From Oceanobacter antarcticus (GTDB taxonomy: Bacteria; Pseudomonadota; Gammaproteobacteria; Pseudomonadales; Oceanobacteraceae), in assembly GCF_044962685.1 (NCBI RefSeq), contig NZ_JBBKTX010000006.1, forward strand, positions 124,001 through 188,000: a DNA stretch of 64,000 bases. The letters run 5' to 3'. Below, one piece after another: positions 8,681 through 15,546 of the stretch. Positions within the stretch are counted from its first letter, which is position 1. Each line of letters begins with the position of its first letter. The position numbers and the translations under genes are program-made. The notes under the pieces are model-generated. The model saw nothing but the letters and a program-made list of their open reading frames with translations. It was not told where the DNA came from and did no database searches.

Positions 8681-9601
8681 TTATTTACTCCTGTGTCCTT
8701 CATCTCCCACGCTGGGTGGTTCTGGTATCGCGGGTGGCTGGGCGTCTTCTGGTGGTTTGGGTGGTTCTATTTCTCCTGCGGCCAGTACGTCTTCGATCAA
8801 TGGAATCAGTCGGCTTAGTAAACGGCTGGAGCGGAATATTTCACGGCAGGCAATGCGCACTTCCCGGTCTGGCTGGTGGGGCTTTTTGGCGGCTACTTTG
8901 AAAGCAATGGGGACGACGGTTTCAAATTTGACCAGATCGGCGATATCGTACACAAACGACAACGGCTTGCCGGAGTGTAAAAATCCGATAGCCGGGGCAT
9001 ATCCTGCGGCTAATACGGCTGCTTCGGTAACGCCATACAGGCAAGCGGTGGCTGAACTCAGGCATTGATTAATAGCATCTCCTTTGTCCCAGTCTTTTAC
9101 GTCGTAGTCTCGGCCGCGCCAGTCCACGCCATATTGTTTGGCGAGTTGCTGGTAAATTTTACGAACCCGGCTACCTTCGATACCACGTAACTGGTCGATA
9201 CTGCGCCGTTGTGGCGCTTCTTCACCAAAACGGATTTCGAACATTTTGCGGACAACCTTCAGGCGCAAATCCGCATCGAGTGCCAGTTGTGCCTGGTAGA
9301 GCAATTTGTCGGAGCGTGCTCCGCCGGGCTGGCCCGCAGAGTAAAGCCTGACACCGGCTTCTCCAACCCAAATCAGTAAGGTGCCGGTGGTCGCTGCCAG
9401 CTTGACCGCTGCGTGGCTGATGCGAGTACCCGGCTCTAACATCAGACAGACGATGGAACCAACCGGGATATGCATGCGTTCGCCGTGTACTTCATCGATA
9501 ACGACAAAAGCGCCATCACGGACATCAATGCGCCCCATGCCGACAAAAATCATGGAGTTACGGTCTTTGATGGGGATGGGTTTAAGGGGGATAAAACTCA
9601 T
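8681..9601 (-). CDS. cas1: CRISPR-associated Cas1, type I-E integrase
   Basis: Cas1 is the catalytic subunit of spacer integration. The metal-binding residues of the family are present: Glu142 (GIEGSRVRKIY), His209 (GFLHSGKP) and Asp222 (SFVYDIADL), matching E141, H208 and D221 of E. coli. The 306-residue length is normal. The last 30 residues are proline-rich (IEPPKPPEDAQPPAIPEPP), a flexible tail common in I-E Cas1. Cas2 follows directly. Upstream, 160 bp with two tiny reading frames separate it from cas6e. Confidence 0.98.
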   Translation of the reverse strand: MSFIPLKPIPIKDRNSMIFVGMGRIDVRDGAFVVIDEVHGERMHIPVGSIVCLMLEPGTRISHAAVKLAATTGTLLIWVGEAGVRLYSAGQPGGARSDKLLYQAQLALDADLRLKVVRKMFEIRFGEEAPQRRSIDQLRGIEGSRVRKIYQQLAKQYGVDWRGRDYDVKDWDKGDAINQCLSSATACLYGVTEAAVLAAGYAPAIGFLHSGKPLSFVYDIADLVKFETVVPIAFKVAAKKPHQPDREVRIACREIFRSSRLLSRLIPLIEDVLAAGEIEPPKPPEDAQPPAIPEPPSVGDEGHRSK

Positions 9602-9629
9602 AAGCGCGTCCTTGCAAATGGGTGATAGG

Positions 9630-9686
9630 TTAAGCCCGAGTGGTCAAGTACTTGACCACGTCAAACTCGGCGCAGGTTTCGGTCAT
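9630..9686 (-). CDS. 18-codon ORF resembling the N-terminus of an addiction-module antitoxin
   Basis: The ORF encodes MTETCAEFDVVKYLTTRA and stops. GAGGA lies 7 nt upstream of its ATG, so it could be translated. The pattern of a short polar start, then FD, two residues and KYL, resembles the beginning of HigA-like addiction module antidote proteins, which usually run to about 100 residues. It may be what is left of a toxin-antitoxin insertion between cas6e and cas1. The match is too short to be sure. Confidence 0.3.
   Translation of the reverse strand: MTETCAEFDVVKYLTTRA
9640..9659. repeat. Perfect 20-bp palindrome between cas6e and cas1
   Basis: GTGGTCAAGTACTTGACCAC is its own reverse complement. 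It lies in the gap between the Cascade genes and the adaptation genes, inside the 18-codon ORF. It could be an operator controlling cas1-cas2 separately from Cascade, or part of the inserted fragment. Confidence 0.6.
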
Positions 9687-9689
9687 GAG

Positions 9690-9764
9690 TTAATCCTCGT
9701 GCGGTAAGCATTCGTCTAACAGGGCCTGGCCGCTGATGCTGATGGCCGACCCCAAGGTTTTCAC
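9690..9764 (-). CDS. 24-codon ORF overlapping the cas6e stop
   Basis: A GTG start at 9764 overlaps the cas6e stop as GTGA, the usual coupling of this operon, and gives a 24-residue product beginning MKTLGSAISISGQALL and ending in DECLPHED. The next small ORF begins 3 nt after its stop codon. No family is recognised. It may be a real coupled microprotein, a decayed gene or chance. Confidence 0.25.
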   Translation of the reverse strand: MKTLGSAISISGQALLDECLPHED

Positions 9765-10501
9765 CCCTGACACCGGCGAATCAACCACAGCCCACAGCCA
9801 AAGCCTTTAGCCTTGCCAACGCCTTTGGCCAGGGTCTGCAAAAAACGCTCGGGATCAACAACCGTCAACAATCCTTGATAATCCACCGTGGAGTAGCGAA
9901 TCGTGTGTTTTCCTTTTGGCTGATAATGTTGGTGTTGATAATAACTGTCGTGATCAAGCTCGGGTTCACTTTCCAACTGTATGCCCCACTCCGCCAGACG
10001 TTTGTTGTCGGAAATCCAGCCAAGGGCAGCTTGATGGGCTGCCAGTGCTTTTTTTTGCTGTGCTGCGTGGGAGTTCAGGCCAGAGACGTCGGCGTTTTTC
10101 TTGGCGTTCATAAGGACATCGTGACGTCGTGATTTGCCCTGCTCATCGCGAATGCTGACCACAGGATTCACCCGGAGCTTGAAAGCCAGTCGATCGCCCG
10201 CACTCAATCGTGGCTGATACGGTTTGGTCTGGCAGGCAAATGCAGGATGCGCCGCTACGGGTTGTTGTTCAGACAACACATAAAAAAGCGGCAGACCATT
10301 GCTATCGATTTCTTCGCGAAACAGAAACGGGCGTTGGGCCTGTTCTTTTGCTTTGCCTTTAAGGTTGCTCCAGCTGTCTTCATAGCCGGGAAACAGCTGC
10401 CATAGCAATGCATGACTGGCGTATGCGCCATTTTTTTGCAGCTCCACAAGCTCTTGGGATGCAGTCAAGGCGTTGCTGATTGTGACTCGGGAAAAATACA
10501 T
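9761..10501 (-). CDS. cas6e: Cas6e, CRISPR RNA endonuclease of Cascade
   Basis: Cas6e cuts the CRISPR transcript at the 3' base of each repeat hairpin, leaving the 8-nt 5' handle, and stays bound to the 3' hairpin in Cascade. The 246-residue protein starts MYFSRVTI and has the conserved His in the ASHALLWQLFPG segment (His30). It ends in the RAMP glycine-rich loop GVGKAKGFGCGLWLIRR. The ATG shares its A with the cas5e stop (TGATG), so the two are coupled. The crRNA-like unit at 15.5 kb would also depend on this enzyme if it is processed. Confidence 0.97.
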   Translation of the reverse strand: MYFSRVTISNALTASQELVELQKNGAYASHALLWQLFPGYEDSWSNLKGKAKEQAQRPFLFREEIDSNGLPLFYVLSEQQPVAAHPAFACQTKPYQPRLSAGDRLAFKLRVNPVVSIRDEQGKSRRHDVLMNAKKNADVSGLNSHAAQQKKALAAHQAALGWISDNKRLAEWGIQLESEPELDHDSYYQHQHYQPKGKHTIRYSTVDYQGLLTVVDPERFLQTLAKGVGKAKGFGCGLWLIRRCQG

Positions 10502-11277
10502 CAGCGATCCTCCATCAGGGTAAGCTGGTGTTGGCGGCGTTGGCCAAACTGCCAGCGGCTACGACTGATGGGGTCATCCCACGGGTGGTACGTCAAGGTG
10601 TCGTCGTGATGTTCACCGTCGAGATCCACCAGCTCACCTTGCCAGTAGTAAGTCGCCTGTTTCCCCATACCCAACCAGTATCTGTCTGTCGTAACACCAG
10701 TACGCACATCGTTGCCCACTTCATTACCCACAATGGCAGGAAAATCAGTATCCAGGGCGTTTTTCAAGTGATCGGTCGATACCAGCATGGGGGTCAACGG
10801 CAAGGCAGGAGGGCAAGATTTACGTCCCAGATACAGTGGAAAAACCGGGCGTTGCAGCTTTGCTTGCAAGTATTCCAAAGTCAGTTCTGCTGAGTGTTGG
10901 GAAAGAGAAATGGCCACCACCCAAACACCATCCTGACGATAATGACGACTCGACAATACGGTATTCAGTTTTTCCTTGGGGCCAGCCAGTTCACTTTTAC
11001 GGCTGTAATGAGTGAATTTTTTATCCGTCGAAGGTGCTTGTACAGTGTGATAATCACGCAGCAAGGTACCCGCACCCAGCTGTTTTACGGCCACGACAAT
11101 AATGTCGAACAGCCGCTGTTGACCGGCTTCATCATCACGCTTCACCCCCAAAGCGGCACCTAGCAAACCAATGATAGCGGCTCTTCCAGGGGCCATTGCG
11201 GTTGGCCGGTCACCGCCAACGGCGGCTTGTCCCCAACTGGCCATTGGCCCATAGAGTCGAAAAACCAGATATTCCAT
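10501..11277 (-). CDS. cas5e: Cas5e, Cascade subunit
   Basis: Cas5e caps the crRNA 5' handle in Cascade. The 258-residue product opens MEYLVFRLYGPMASWG, the Cas5 signature, followed by GGDRPTAMAPGRAAIIGLLGAALG, the typical thumb and helix region. DYHTVQAP and GRKSCPPALPL are family segments. It starts 5 nt after the cas7e stop and overlaps cas6e by one base. Confidence 0.97.
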   Translation of the reverse strand: MEYLVFRLYGPMASWGQAAVGGDRPTAMAPGRAAIIGLLGAALGVKRDDEAGQQRLFDIIVVAVKQLGAGTLLRDYHTVQAPSTDKKFTHYSRKSELAGPKEKLNTVLSSRHYRQDGVWVVAISLSQHSAELTLEYLQAKLQRPVFPLYLGRKSCPPALPLTPMLVSTDHLKNALDTDFPAIVGNEVGNDVRTGVTTDRYWLGMGKQATYYWQGELVDLDGEHHDDTLTYHPWDDPISRSRWQFGQRRQHQLTLMEDR

Positions 11278-11282
11278 ATTGG

Positions 11283-12347
11283 TTATTCCCCGCTGCCGGT
11301 CTCATTATTCAAACTGACAAACGCTAACAGCTCCTTGAAGCTTCCCTGGCCGGTGACGGCATCGAGTGCATAGCGAGTATCTGCACAGGGCTCATAGACT
11401 TGGTCGAAAATATCGATTTGTTGGTTCAACGTATCAATGGCCTCCAGCGCCATACCCTGCTCGCGCCCGTCTACGGGTTTGAGGAAAGCAACAGACAGGG
11501 AGCGAGGCTGCTGCTCGCCTTGTTCTGCCAGTACGTAGCTGGCATAAGCACGACTGCCGAAGCTGTTTTGATAGCCAGTTGGTGAGACTTTGACAGCAGC
11601 TTCCGTCAGAGCTTTGAGTGTTTTATCAGCGAGGTCTTTATTACCGTTGAGGTTCTCCACCAGCTGATCAACATTAATGCAGAGGTAGCTGTAGAACAAG
11701 GCAGCGGCGAAACCCCGCTCGCCAATATGCGCAGCACCAAGATCATCTTGTCCATCATTCAAGTCATCCACTGCGGTGAAATAGTCGTCTTCAATAGTGA
11801 CCGAATGAACGCTGATGGCATGGGCAACCTGGCAGGCGGCCTCGATATTTTTATCGGGTTTGGATGCCAGCATACGACCGAACAAGGCGATATCAGCATC
11901 CATACGATCCTTACGCAACAGTTTCAACTCTTCTGTTTCTGGAGCCCGCTGTTCTTCGGCTAACTGCTTGGCCAACGCCATGACACCCTTCCACTCCGCC
12001 TGACTGACATGCACCAGCTGTTCAATCTCCAGCTGTTCTTTTTTTACCTTGCCAAACACATTGGCAATGTCTGCCGCCCATTCCTTGGCTTTTTTCTCAG
12101 CCACGCCATTAGCCACCAGCACATCATAAACACTAGGACCAATATTTTTGGTGCGCGTGCCGATATGGCCATCCAACGAATGCTCAAACAGATCGGATGT
12201 GCGCCAGTGTCGTTTCAGGCTCTGGGAGCTGATGCGCAGGCGTTCACTACCGCCCATGCGGGCGGTTTTGGGGCGGCCCATATCATCACGATTGAGATTG
12301 GATGGCGGATAAGAGGTGAGGATATGAAGTTGTAAAAACTGACTCAT
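11283..12347 (-). CDS. cas7e: Cas7e, Cascade backbone subunit
   Basis: Six copies of Cas7e coat the crRNA spacer in I-E Cascade. The 354-residue protein begins MSQFLQLHILTSYPPSNLNRDD and contains GRPKTARMGGSERLRISSQS, the conserved RNA-contact region, then AAHIGERGFAAALFYSYL and SPTGYQNSFGSRA near the middle. This is the normal order and length for Cas7e (CasC/Cse4). It lies 23 bp downstream of cse2 in the same operon. Confidence 0.97.
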   Translation of the reverse strand: MSQFLQLHILTSYPPSNLNRDDMGRPKTARMGGSERLRISSQSLKRHWRTSDLFEHSLDGHIGTRTKNIGPSVYDVLVANGVAEKKAKEWAADIANVFGKVKKEQLEIEQLVHVSQAEWKGVMALAKQLAEEQRAPETEELKLLRKDRMDADIALFGRMLASKPDKNIEAACQVAHAISVHSVTIEDDYFTAVDDLNDGQDDLGAAHIGERGFAAALFYSYLCINVDQLVENLNGNKDLADKTLKALTEAAVKVSPTGYQNSFGSRAYASYVLAEQGEQQPRSLSVAFLKPVDGREQGMALEAIDTLNQQIDIFDQVYEPCADTRYALDAVTGQGSFKELLAFVSLNNETGSGE

Positions 12348-12370
12348 GATGAATTCCTTTTACGGTGAGT

Positions 12371-13132
12371 TTATTTAGAGTGGCTGCTGGCAGCGCGGTA
12401 ATATTCAGTCGCCCATTTCAGAGCAATACGTTTTTCGACGTCCCGGGGCACACGGTCGTGATATTCCGCAAACCAGCAGAGGATGTCGTCGGCCAGTCGG
12501 GCCAGTGGTGCCTTGCGATCCAGTTGTTTCACCAGACGGCGCAATAGCAGTAACAACTCTTCTTCACTCTCTGCGGTCTGTAGCCGCTGAAATCTCAGTT
12601 CACTCAGCAGGGAACGCTCACTGTTTTTTACTGGTGATCCGGCCATAGCGGCCAGCGAGCGGTAGTCGATGTTTTCTTCACTTTTGGATTTTCCCTTGGC
12701 GGTATCTTTGGTCTTTGTCCGTGGAGTAACATCGGTACGCACATCCGCCAGTACACCCGCCACACAGGCCCAGGCCAGCATGGCGAAGTGGTTATCCAGG
12801 TAGTTGCGTTTTGTTTGTGGCTTCGAGTGTTGTGCCAGCTCGTTCGGTGCCGGCTTGACCTCTGACTTAACGGCGTCTGACGAGCCGGGAGCTTCGTCAA
12901 TATCAGTGTCCACGGGAGGGTTGATCGTGAACCAGAGCCGACGAAACCCATCAGTCATCAAGAGTGCAGGCAGATTTTCAGATCGACATAACCTGGCCCG
13001 CTGGCCAGAAGGTGCCTGCATGATGTTCTGCTCTTGCAATTCACTCGGGGCCGCATTCATCGATTGGTGCCAGCGCCGAAGCTGCCTGGCTTGCTCCACC
13101 GTTAAATACTGGCAATAGGGTGCGACTGTCAC
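12371..13132 (-). CDS. cse2: Cse2 (Cas11e), Cascade small subunit, enlarged
   Basis: Cse2 dimers line the belly of Cascade and stabilise the R-loop. The N-terminal part (LRRWHQSMNA) and the C-terminal part (NSERSLLSELRFQRLQTAES, DILCWFAEYHDRVPRDVEKR) fit the family. At 253 residues it is larger than the usual 160-200. The excess is two low-complexity polar segments, roughly residues 74-107 and 130-152 (TKTKDTAKGKSKSE). The start is a GTG overlapping the cas8e stop as GTGA, so expression is coupled to cas8e. Confidence 0.92.
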   Translation of the reverse strand: MTVAPYCQYLTVEQARQLRRWHQSMNAAPSELQEQNIMQAPSGQRARLCRSENLPALLMTDGFRRLWFTINPPVDTDIDEAPGSSDAVKSEVKPAPNELAQHSKPQTKRNYLDNHFAMLAWACVAGVLADVRTDVTPRTKTKDTAKGKSKSEENIDYRSLAAMAGSPVKNSERSLLSELRFQRLQTAESEEELLLLLRRLVKQLDRKAPLARLADDILCWFAEYHDRVPRDVEKRIALKWATEYYRAASSHSK

Positions 13133-14772
13133 TGGCTCACCTCCTGTGGTTTGGTTGCGTCAACCTGGTAGTCCGTTTTGAACTGTTGAATCGGTTTTTT
13201 ACTGTAATACAGCCAGACTTTCAGTTCGTTTCTGGCCTGTATTTTGTCTTTCATTTTGCGTGGTTCGGGTTCACTGGACAGTACTGTTTCGTCAAAGATA
13301 TCCAGCGCTGTACGTTGCATGGCTTTTAACCAACGCCGGGCACTCTCTGGCGACAATTGCAGATAATCCGGATGCGCCTTGGCGATTTTGCCAAGCTCAC
13401 TGATGGCAGCAAAAAAATGTGCTTCTGTTCGCTGCCAGAAGGTGAGGTCAATAAAGCTGAAGTCACCCTTGGCATCTTCTGAGCGTTCAAACCAGGCCTT
13501 TTTGATCTGGGAGCGTACTTGTTTGAGTATGTCCGTCGCCAAGCCTTGCAGCCGTTTAACCTCGCTAAAAAAAGCTTTTTCTAACGTCGGTGGCAAAGCA
13601 ACAAACGGCATTTCAATACTATAGAAGCCACGGGGTTTCATATTGTCCATATCGTAGGCAAACGCCCATAAACGCAGCTGCTCTTGCAACTCATCAGCCA
13701 GCCGGTGAGCCATTTCATGCATATGATCGACCACTAATGCGGGGTTCTGGTTACCACCAGAACTGCTATCTGCGGCCAGCCGTAAAACATCCCATTGTTT
13801 GTAGCTGATACCACCCGGCTGGCCCTTGATCGACAAGCGCTCTTCTTCCGGTTTTTTAGGGTCTCCACGGTACGGAGTAAATGGATGAACGTACCAGTCA
13901 CCTTCATAGTTAGCGCCATAATTTTGTGACCGGTAGTGGCTGACCAGTGGTTTCGATGCCCTTCCAGACAGGTCGCACTGCCCTTCTCTCATTTCAACAT
14001 CCAAGCGAATACGCCGGGGCATGGCCCAGTAGCGCTGCAGTGGATGAACATCGATCGGTAGCACCGCACTGCCCTTTTTCTCACTAGTACGGGTGGCGGC
14101 CAACCAGGGAAATACCGAACCATCGGTAAAATCCGGTTCCGGCCACTCACCTTTGATCGCTTGCTGGAACCAGCTCAAACACATGACATTCAGCCACAGT
14201 GATGACCACAAAGTGGCTTCAGCCTGATTCGACAACACCAATGTCGATAGCGGCCCACCACCACGCAAACCGGTACGATGCCCCTGCCCCCCAGAAGGCG
14301 CGTTGATTTGTAACGTAAACAAGGCCAAGGCCGCCATGGGTAACGACATCTGCTGCATCAACTGCCGCTTGATAAAAAAGTCGGTATTAAGCTTGATGCC
14401 GTTTTCGCCGGGGGCTTCGATCAACAGCGACGCAACAGAGGATGATTTGGCGCTCTCTAACGAGTCAAAATCCTGCATAAACAGCGGGCCGTCGCCAGTC
14501 AGATTAAAGGCATGGGCTATTTGTTCGAGCGCCTGTTGCAAATCGTATTCTGATGGCGGGGCTTGCAAGCGCCCGAGCCATTCATCTTCGTCTTCCGGCG
14601 CAAACACCGTTTGCAACACGCCGATCATCAGCTGATAGGCAGCGCCTTGAAAATCGGTACGAGGAAACGCAAGATTCTTGATGTCCGGCCTGACAATCTC
14701 TGCCATGCGGATGGTCGTTTGCTGGCCGTTAATCAGAATAACCGGCAGCCATGGGTCATTGAGCAGATTCAT
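13129..14772 (-). CDS. cas8e: Cas8e (Cse1), PAM-reading large subunit of Cascade
   Basis: Cas8e reads the PAM and recruits Cas3. The start chosen is the ATG at 14772, giving MNLLNDPWLPV like E. coli Cse1, with GGAGG 4 nt upstream; an in-frame start 24 bp earlier has no family support. The 547-residue protein has the glycine-rich SGGQGHRTGLRGGGPLSTLVL region and a C-terminal helical bundle. It is the first Cascade gene. No terminator is visible in the 70 bp that separate it from the GNAT toxin gene upstream, so toxin transcripts may continue into Cascade. Confidence 0.96.
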   Translation of the reverse strand: MNLLNDPWLPVILINGQQTTIRMAEIVRPDIKNLAFPRTDFQGAAYQLMIGVLQTVFAPEDEDEWLGRLQAPPSEYDLQQALEQIAHAFNLTGDGPLFMQDFDSLESAKSSSVASLLIEAPGENGIKLNTDFFIKRQLMQQMSLPMAALALFTLQINAPSGGQGHRTGLRGGGPLSTLVLSNQAEATLWSSLWLNVMCLSWFQQAIKGEWPEPDFTDGSVFPWLAATRTSEKKGSAVLPIDVHPLQRYWAMPRRIRLDVEMREGQCDLSGRASKPLVSHYRSQNYGANYEGDWYVHPFTPYRGDPKKPEEERLSIKGQPGGISYKQWDVLRLAADSSSGGNQNPALVVDHMHEMAHRLADELQEQLRLWAFAYDMDNMKPRGFYSIEMPFVALPPTLEKAFFSEVKRLQGLATDILKQVRSQIKKAWFERSEDAKGDFSFIDLTFWQRTEAHFFAAISELGKIAKAHPDYLQLSPESARRWLKAMQRTALDIFDETVLSSEPEPRKMKDKIQARNELKVWLYYSKKPIQQFKTDYQVDATKPQEVSQ

Positions 14773-14842
14773 CACACCTCCTGTGTCGTCTATCAAAACC
14801 TTCGTTTTATGCTTGCTCAGAGTAAAGAAACTATCGATGCAG

Positions 14843-15343
14843 TCACGAGACCATATGTTCCCGTATCGTTTTAACAGAGATCAGTAACGACATATCATCC
14901 GTAGGAGACGGCTGGAATCCATACTGTTGATAAAAAACTTTTGCGGTATCTGAGATTGCTTGCACCAGCACTCCTCGAATACCCACCTGGTTGGACACCT
15001 GCACAACTCTTGTCAGTGCATCTTTTAATAAAGCAGCACCCAATCGCTTCCCCTGCCAACGCGTGTCAATCGCCAAACGTCCCAGTACAATCACCGGAAT
15101 AGGTTCTGGCATATTACGAGCGAAATTACTATTCGTCAGTGTACGCTCGACACTGCCAGTTGCCAGAGCATAGTAACCAACCACCCTCTGACCAGAGCAG
15201 ATCACAAACGTACGACTGGCCCCATTGATCTGGTTTTTGAGCGCACGTTTTATTAACCATTCATTCAAGGTCTCGTTGCCACAATCGAAACCCAATAACT
15301 CATGAGTATGATTCAACGCCATGGGCTGTAACAGCGACCCCAT
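14843..15343 (-). CDS. GNAT-family acetyltransferase toxin (TacT/AtaT-like)
   Basis: Toxins of this type acetylate the amino group of charged tRNAs and stop translation. The 166-residue protein has the family start FDCGNETLNEWLIKRALKNQINGASRTFV, the acetyl-CoA segment GRLAIDTRWQGKRLGAALL (97-102 QGKRLG; the usual fourth glycine is Arg100), and the catalytic-type Tyr138 in FYQQYGF. The ATG at 15343 has AGGAG 9 nt upstream; a TTG at 15346 is possible. The DUF1778 partner is 200 bp upstream instead of overlapping. The toxin has its own extended -10 promoter, overlapped by a site complementary to the nearby crRNA-like spacer. The protein looks intact. tRNA target and activity are inferred from the family only. 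Confidence 0.93.
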   Translation of the reverse strand: MGSLLQPMALNHTHELLGFDCGNETLNEWLIKRALKNQINGASRTFVICSGQRVVGYYALATGSVERTLTNSNFARNMPEPIPVIVLGRLAIDTRWQGKRLGAALLKDALTRVVQVSNQVGIRGVLVQAISDTAKVFYQQYGFQPSPTDDMSLLISVKTIREHMVS

Positions 15344-15374
15344 CAATATAGACTCCTATCCTTGCTTTGCATTC

Positions 15375-15404
15375 AGAATATCAATGATTGAGAAAAATTT
15401 ACAA
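15375..15404 (-). promoter_or_regulatory. Probable promoter of the GNAT toxin gene
   Basis: On the minus strand TTGTAA (15404-15399) is followed after 18 nt by TATTCT (15380-15375), preceded directly by TGA, an extended -10. The predicted start near 15368 leaves about 25 nt of leader with the AGGAG site. The -35 lies inside the sequence matching the crRNA-like spacer, so Cascade bound there would block RNA polymerase. Confidence 0.6.
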
Positions 15405-15414
15405 CAGCCATCGT
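15384..15414 (-). promoter_or_regulatory. Candidate Cascade target site (AAG PAM plus 11-nt seed match) in the toxin promoter
   Basis: Read on the minus strand, AAG at 15417-15415 is followed by ACGATGGCTGT (15414-15404), identical to the first 11 nt of the crRNA-like spacer at 15482-15492. Beyond this the match falls to a few scattered bases. AAG is the canonical I-E PAM, and the first 8 positions are the seed in type I-E. A seed-only match is expected to allow binding but not Cas3 cleavage. The register is exact: the PAM abuts the base corresponding to the first base after the 8-nt handle. Confidence 0.8.
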
Positions 15415-15448
15415 CTTATTTAAAAAATCAAACCATATCAGTTAAACT
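15398..15448 (+). promoter_or_regulatory. Candidate promoters of the crRNA-like gene
   Basis: Two weak plus-strand promoters fit. TTTACA (15398-15403), 17 nt, TAAAAA (15421-15426) predicts a start near 15433. TTAAAA (15420-15425), 17 nt, TAAACT (15443-15448) predicts a start near 15455. The first would itself be covered by Cascade at 15384-15414; the second would not. Confidence 0.45.
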
Positions 15449-15452
15449 CATA

Positions 15453-15540
15453 CCGTTCTCCAGTAACCTGGAGATGCACCAACGATGGCTGTAGTGATGG
15501 CTGCAGTACCTGCGCTTCCCCGCTCTGCGGGGTTTTACAG
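15453..15540 (+). ncRNA. crRNA-like guide RNA: degenerate repeat, spacer-like segment, degenerate repeat
   Basis: The first degenerate repeat (15453-15481, 29 nt) aligns without gaps to the array repeat at 17 of 29 positions. It keeps CGTTC at the 5' side, a 6-bp hairpin CTCCAG/CTGGAG, and handle ATGCACCA in place of ATAAACCG. Two stem pairs have changed together (C7-G20 to T-A, G10-C17 to A-T), so the fold is preserved. The spacer-like segment is 15482-15512, 31 nt against 32 in the array. The second degenerate repeat begins at 15513 with TTCCCCGC intact and hairpin CCCCGC/GCGGGG. Its 3' end has become a T-run. The layout matches CreA-type RNA guides. It runs antisense to the flanking antitoxin and toxin genes. 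Confidence 0.85.
15518..15536 (+). terminator. Intrinsic terminator formed by the second degenerate repeat
   Basis: CCCCGC, loop TCT, GCGGGG then TTTT on the plus strand is a compact GC-rich hairpin with a T-run. It would end the crRNA-like transcript within its own 3' hairpin, just before it runs antisense into the antitoxin gene. Confidence 0.7.
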
Positions 15541-15546
15541 ATTCCC

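Noticed and set aside
14773..14842. A promoter for cas8e
   Set aside because: Only weak -10-like CATAAA with no good -35 was found, so not listed as a feature.
15517..15536. Reading the hairpin here as only an ordinary terminator
   Set aside because: It also matches the repeat 5' half and stands one spacer length from another repeat-like hairpin with correct register to a PAM-flanked match.
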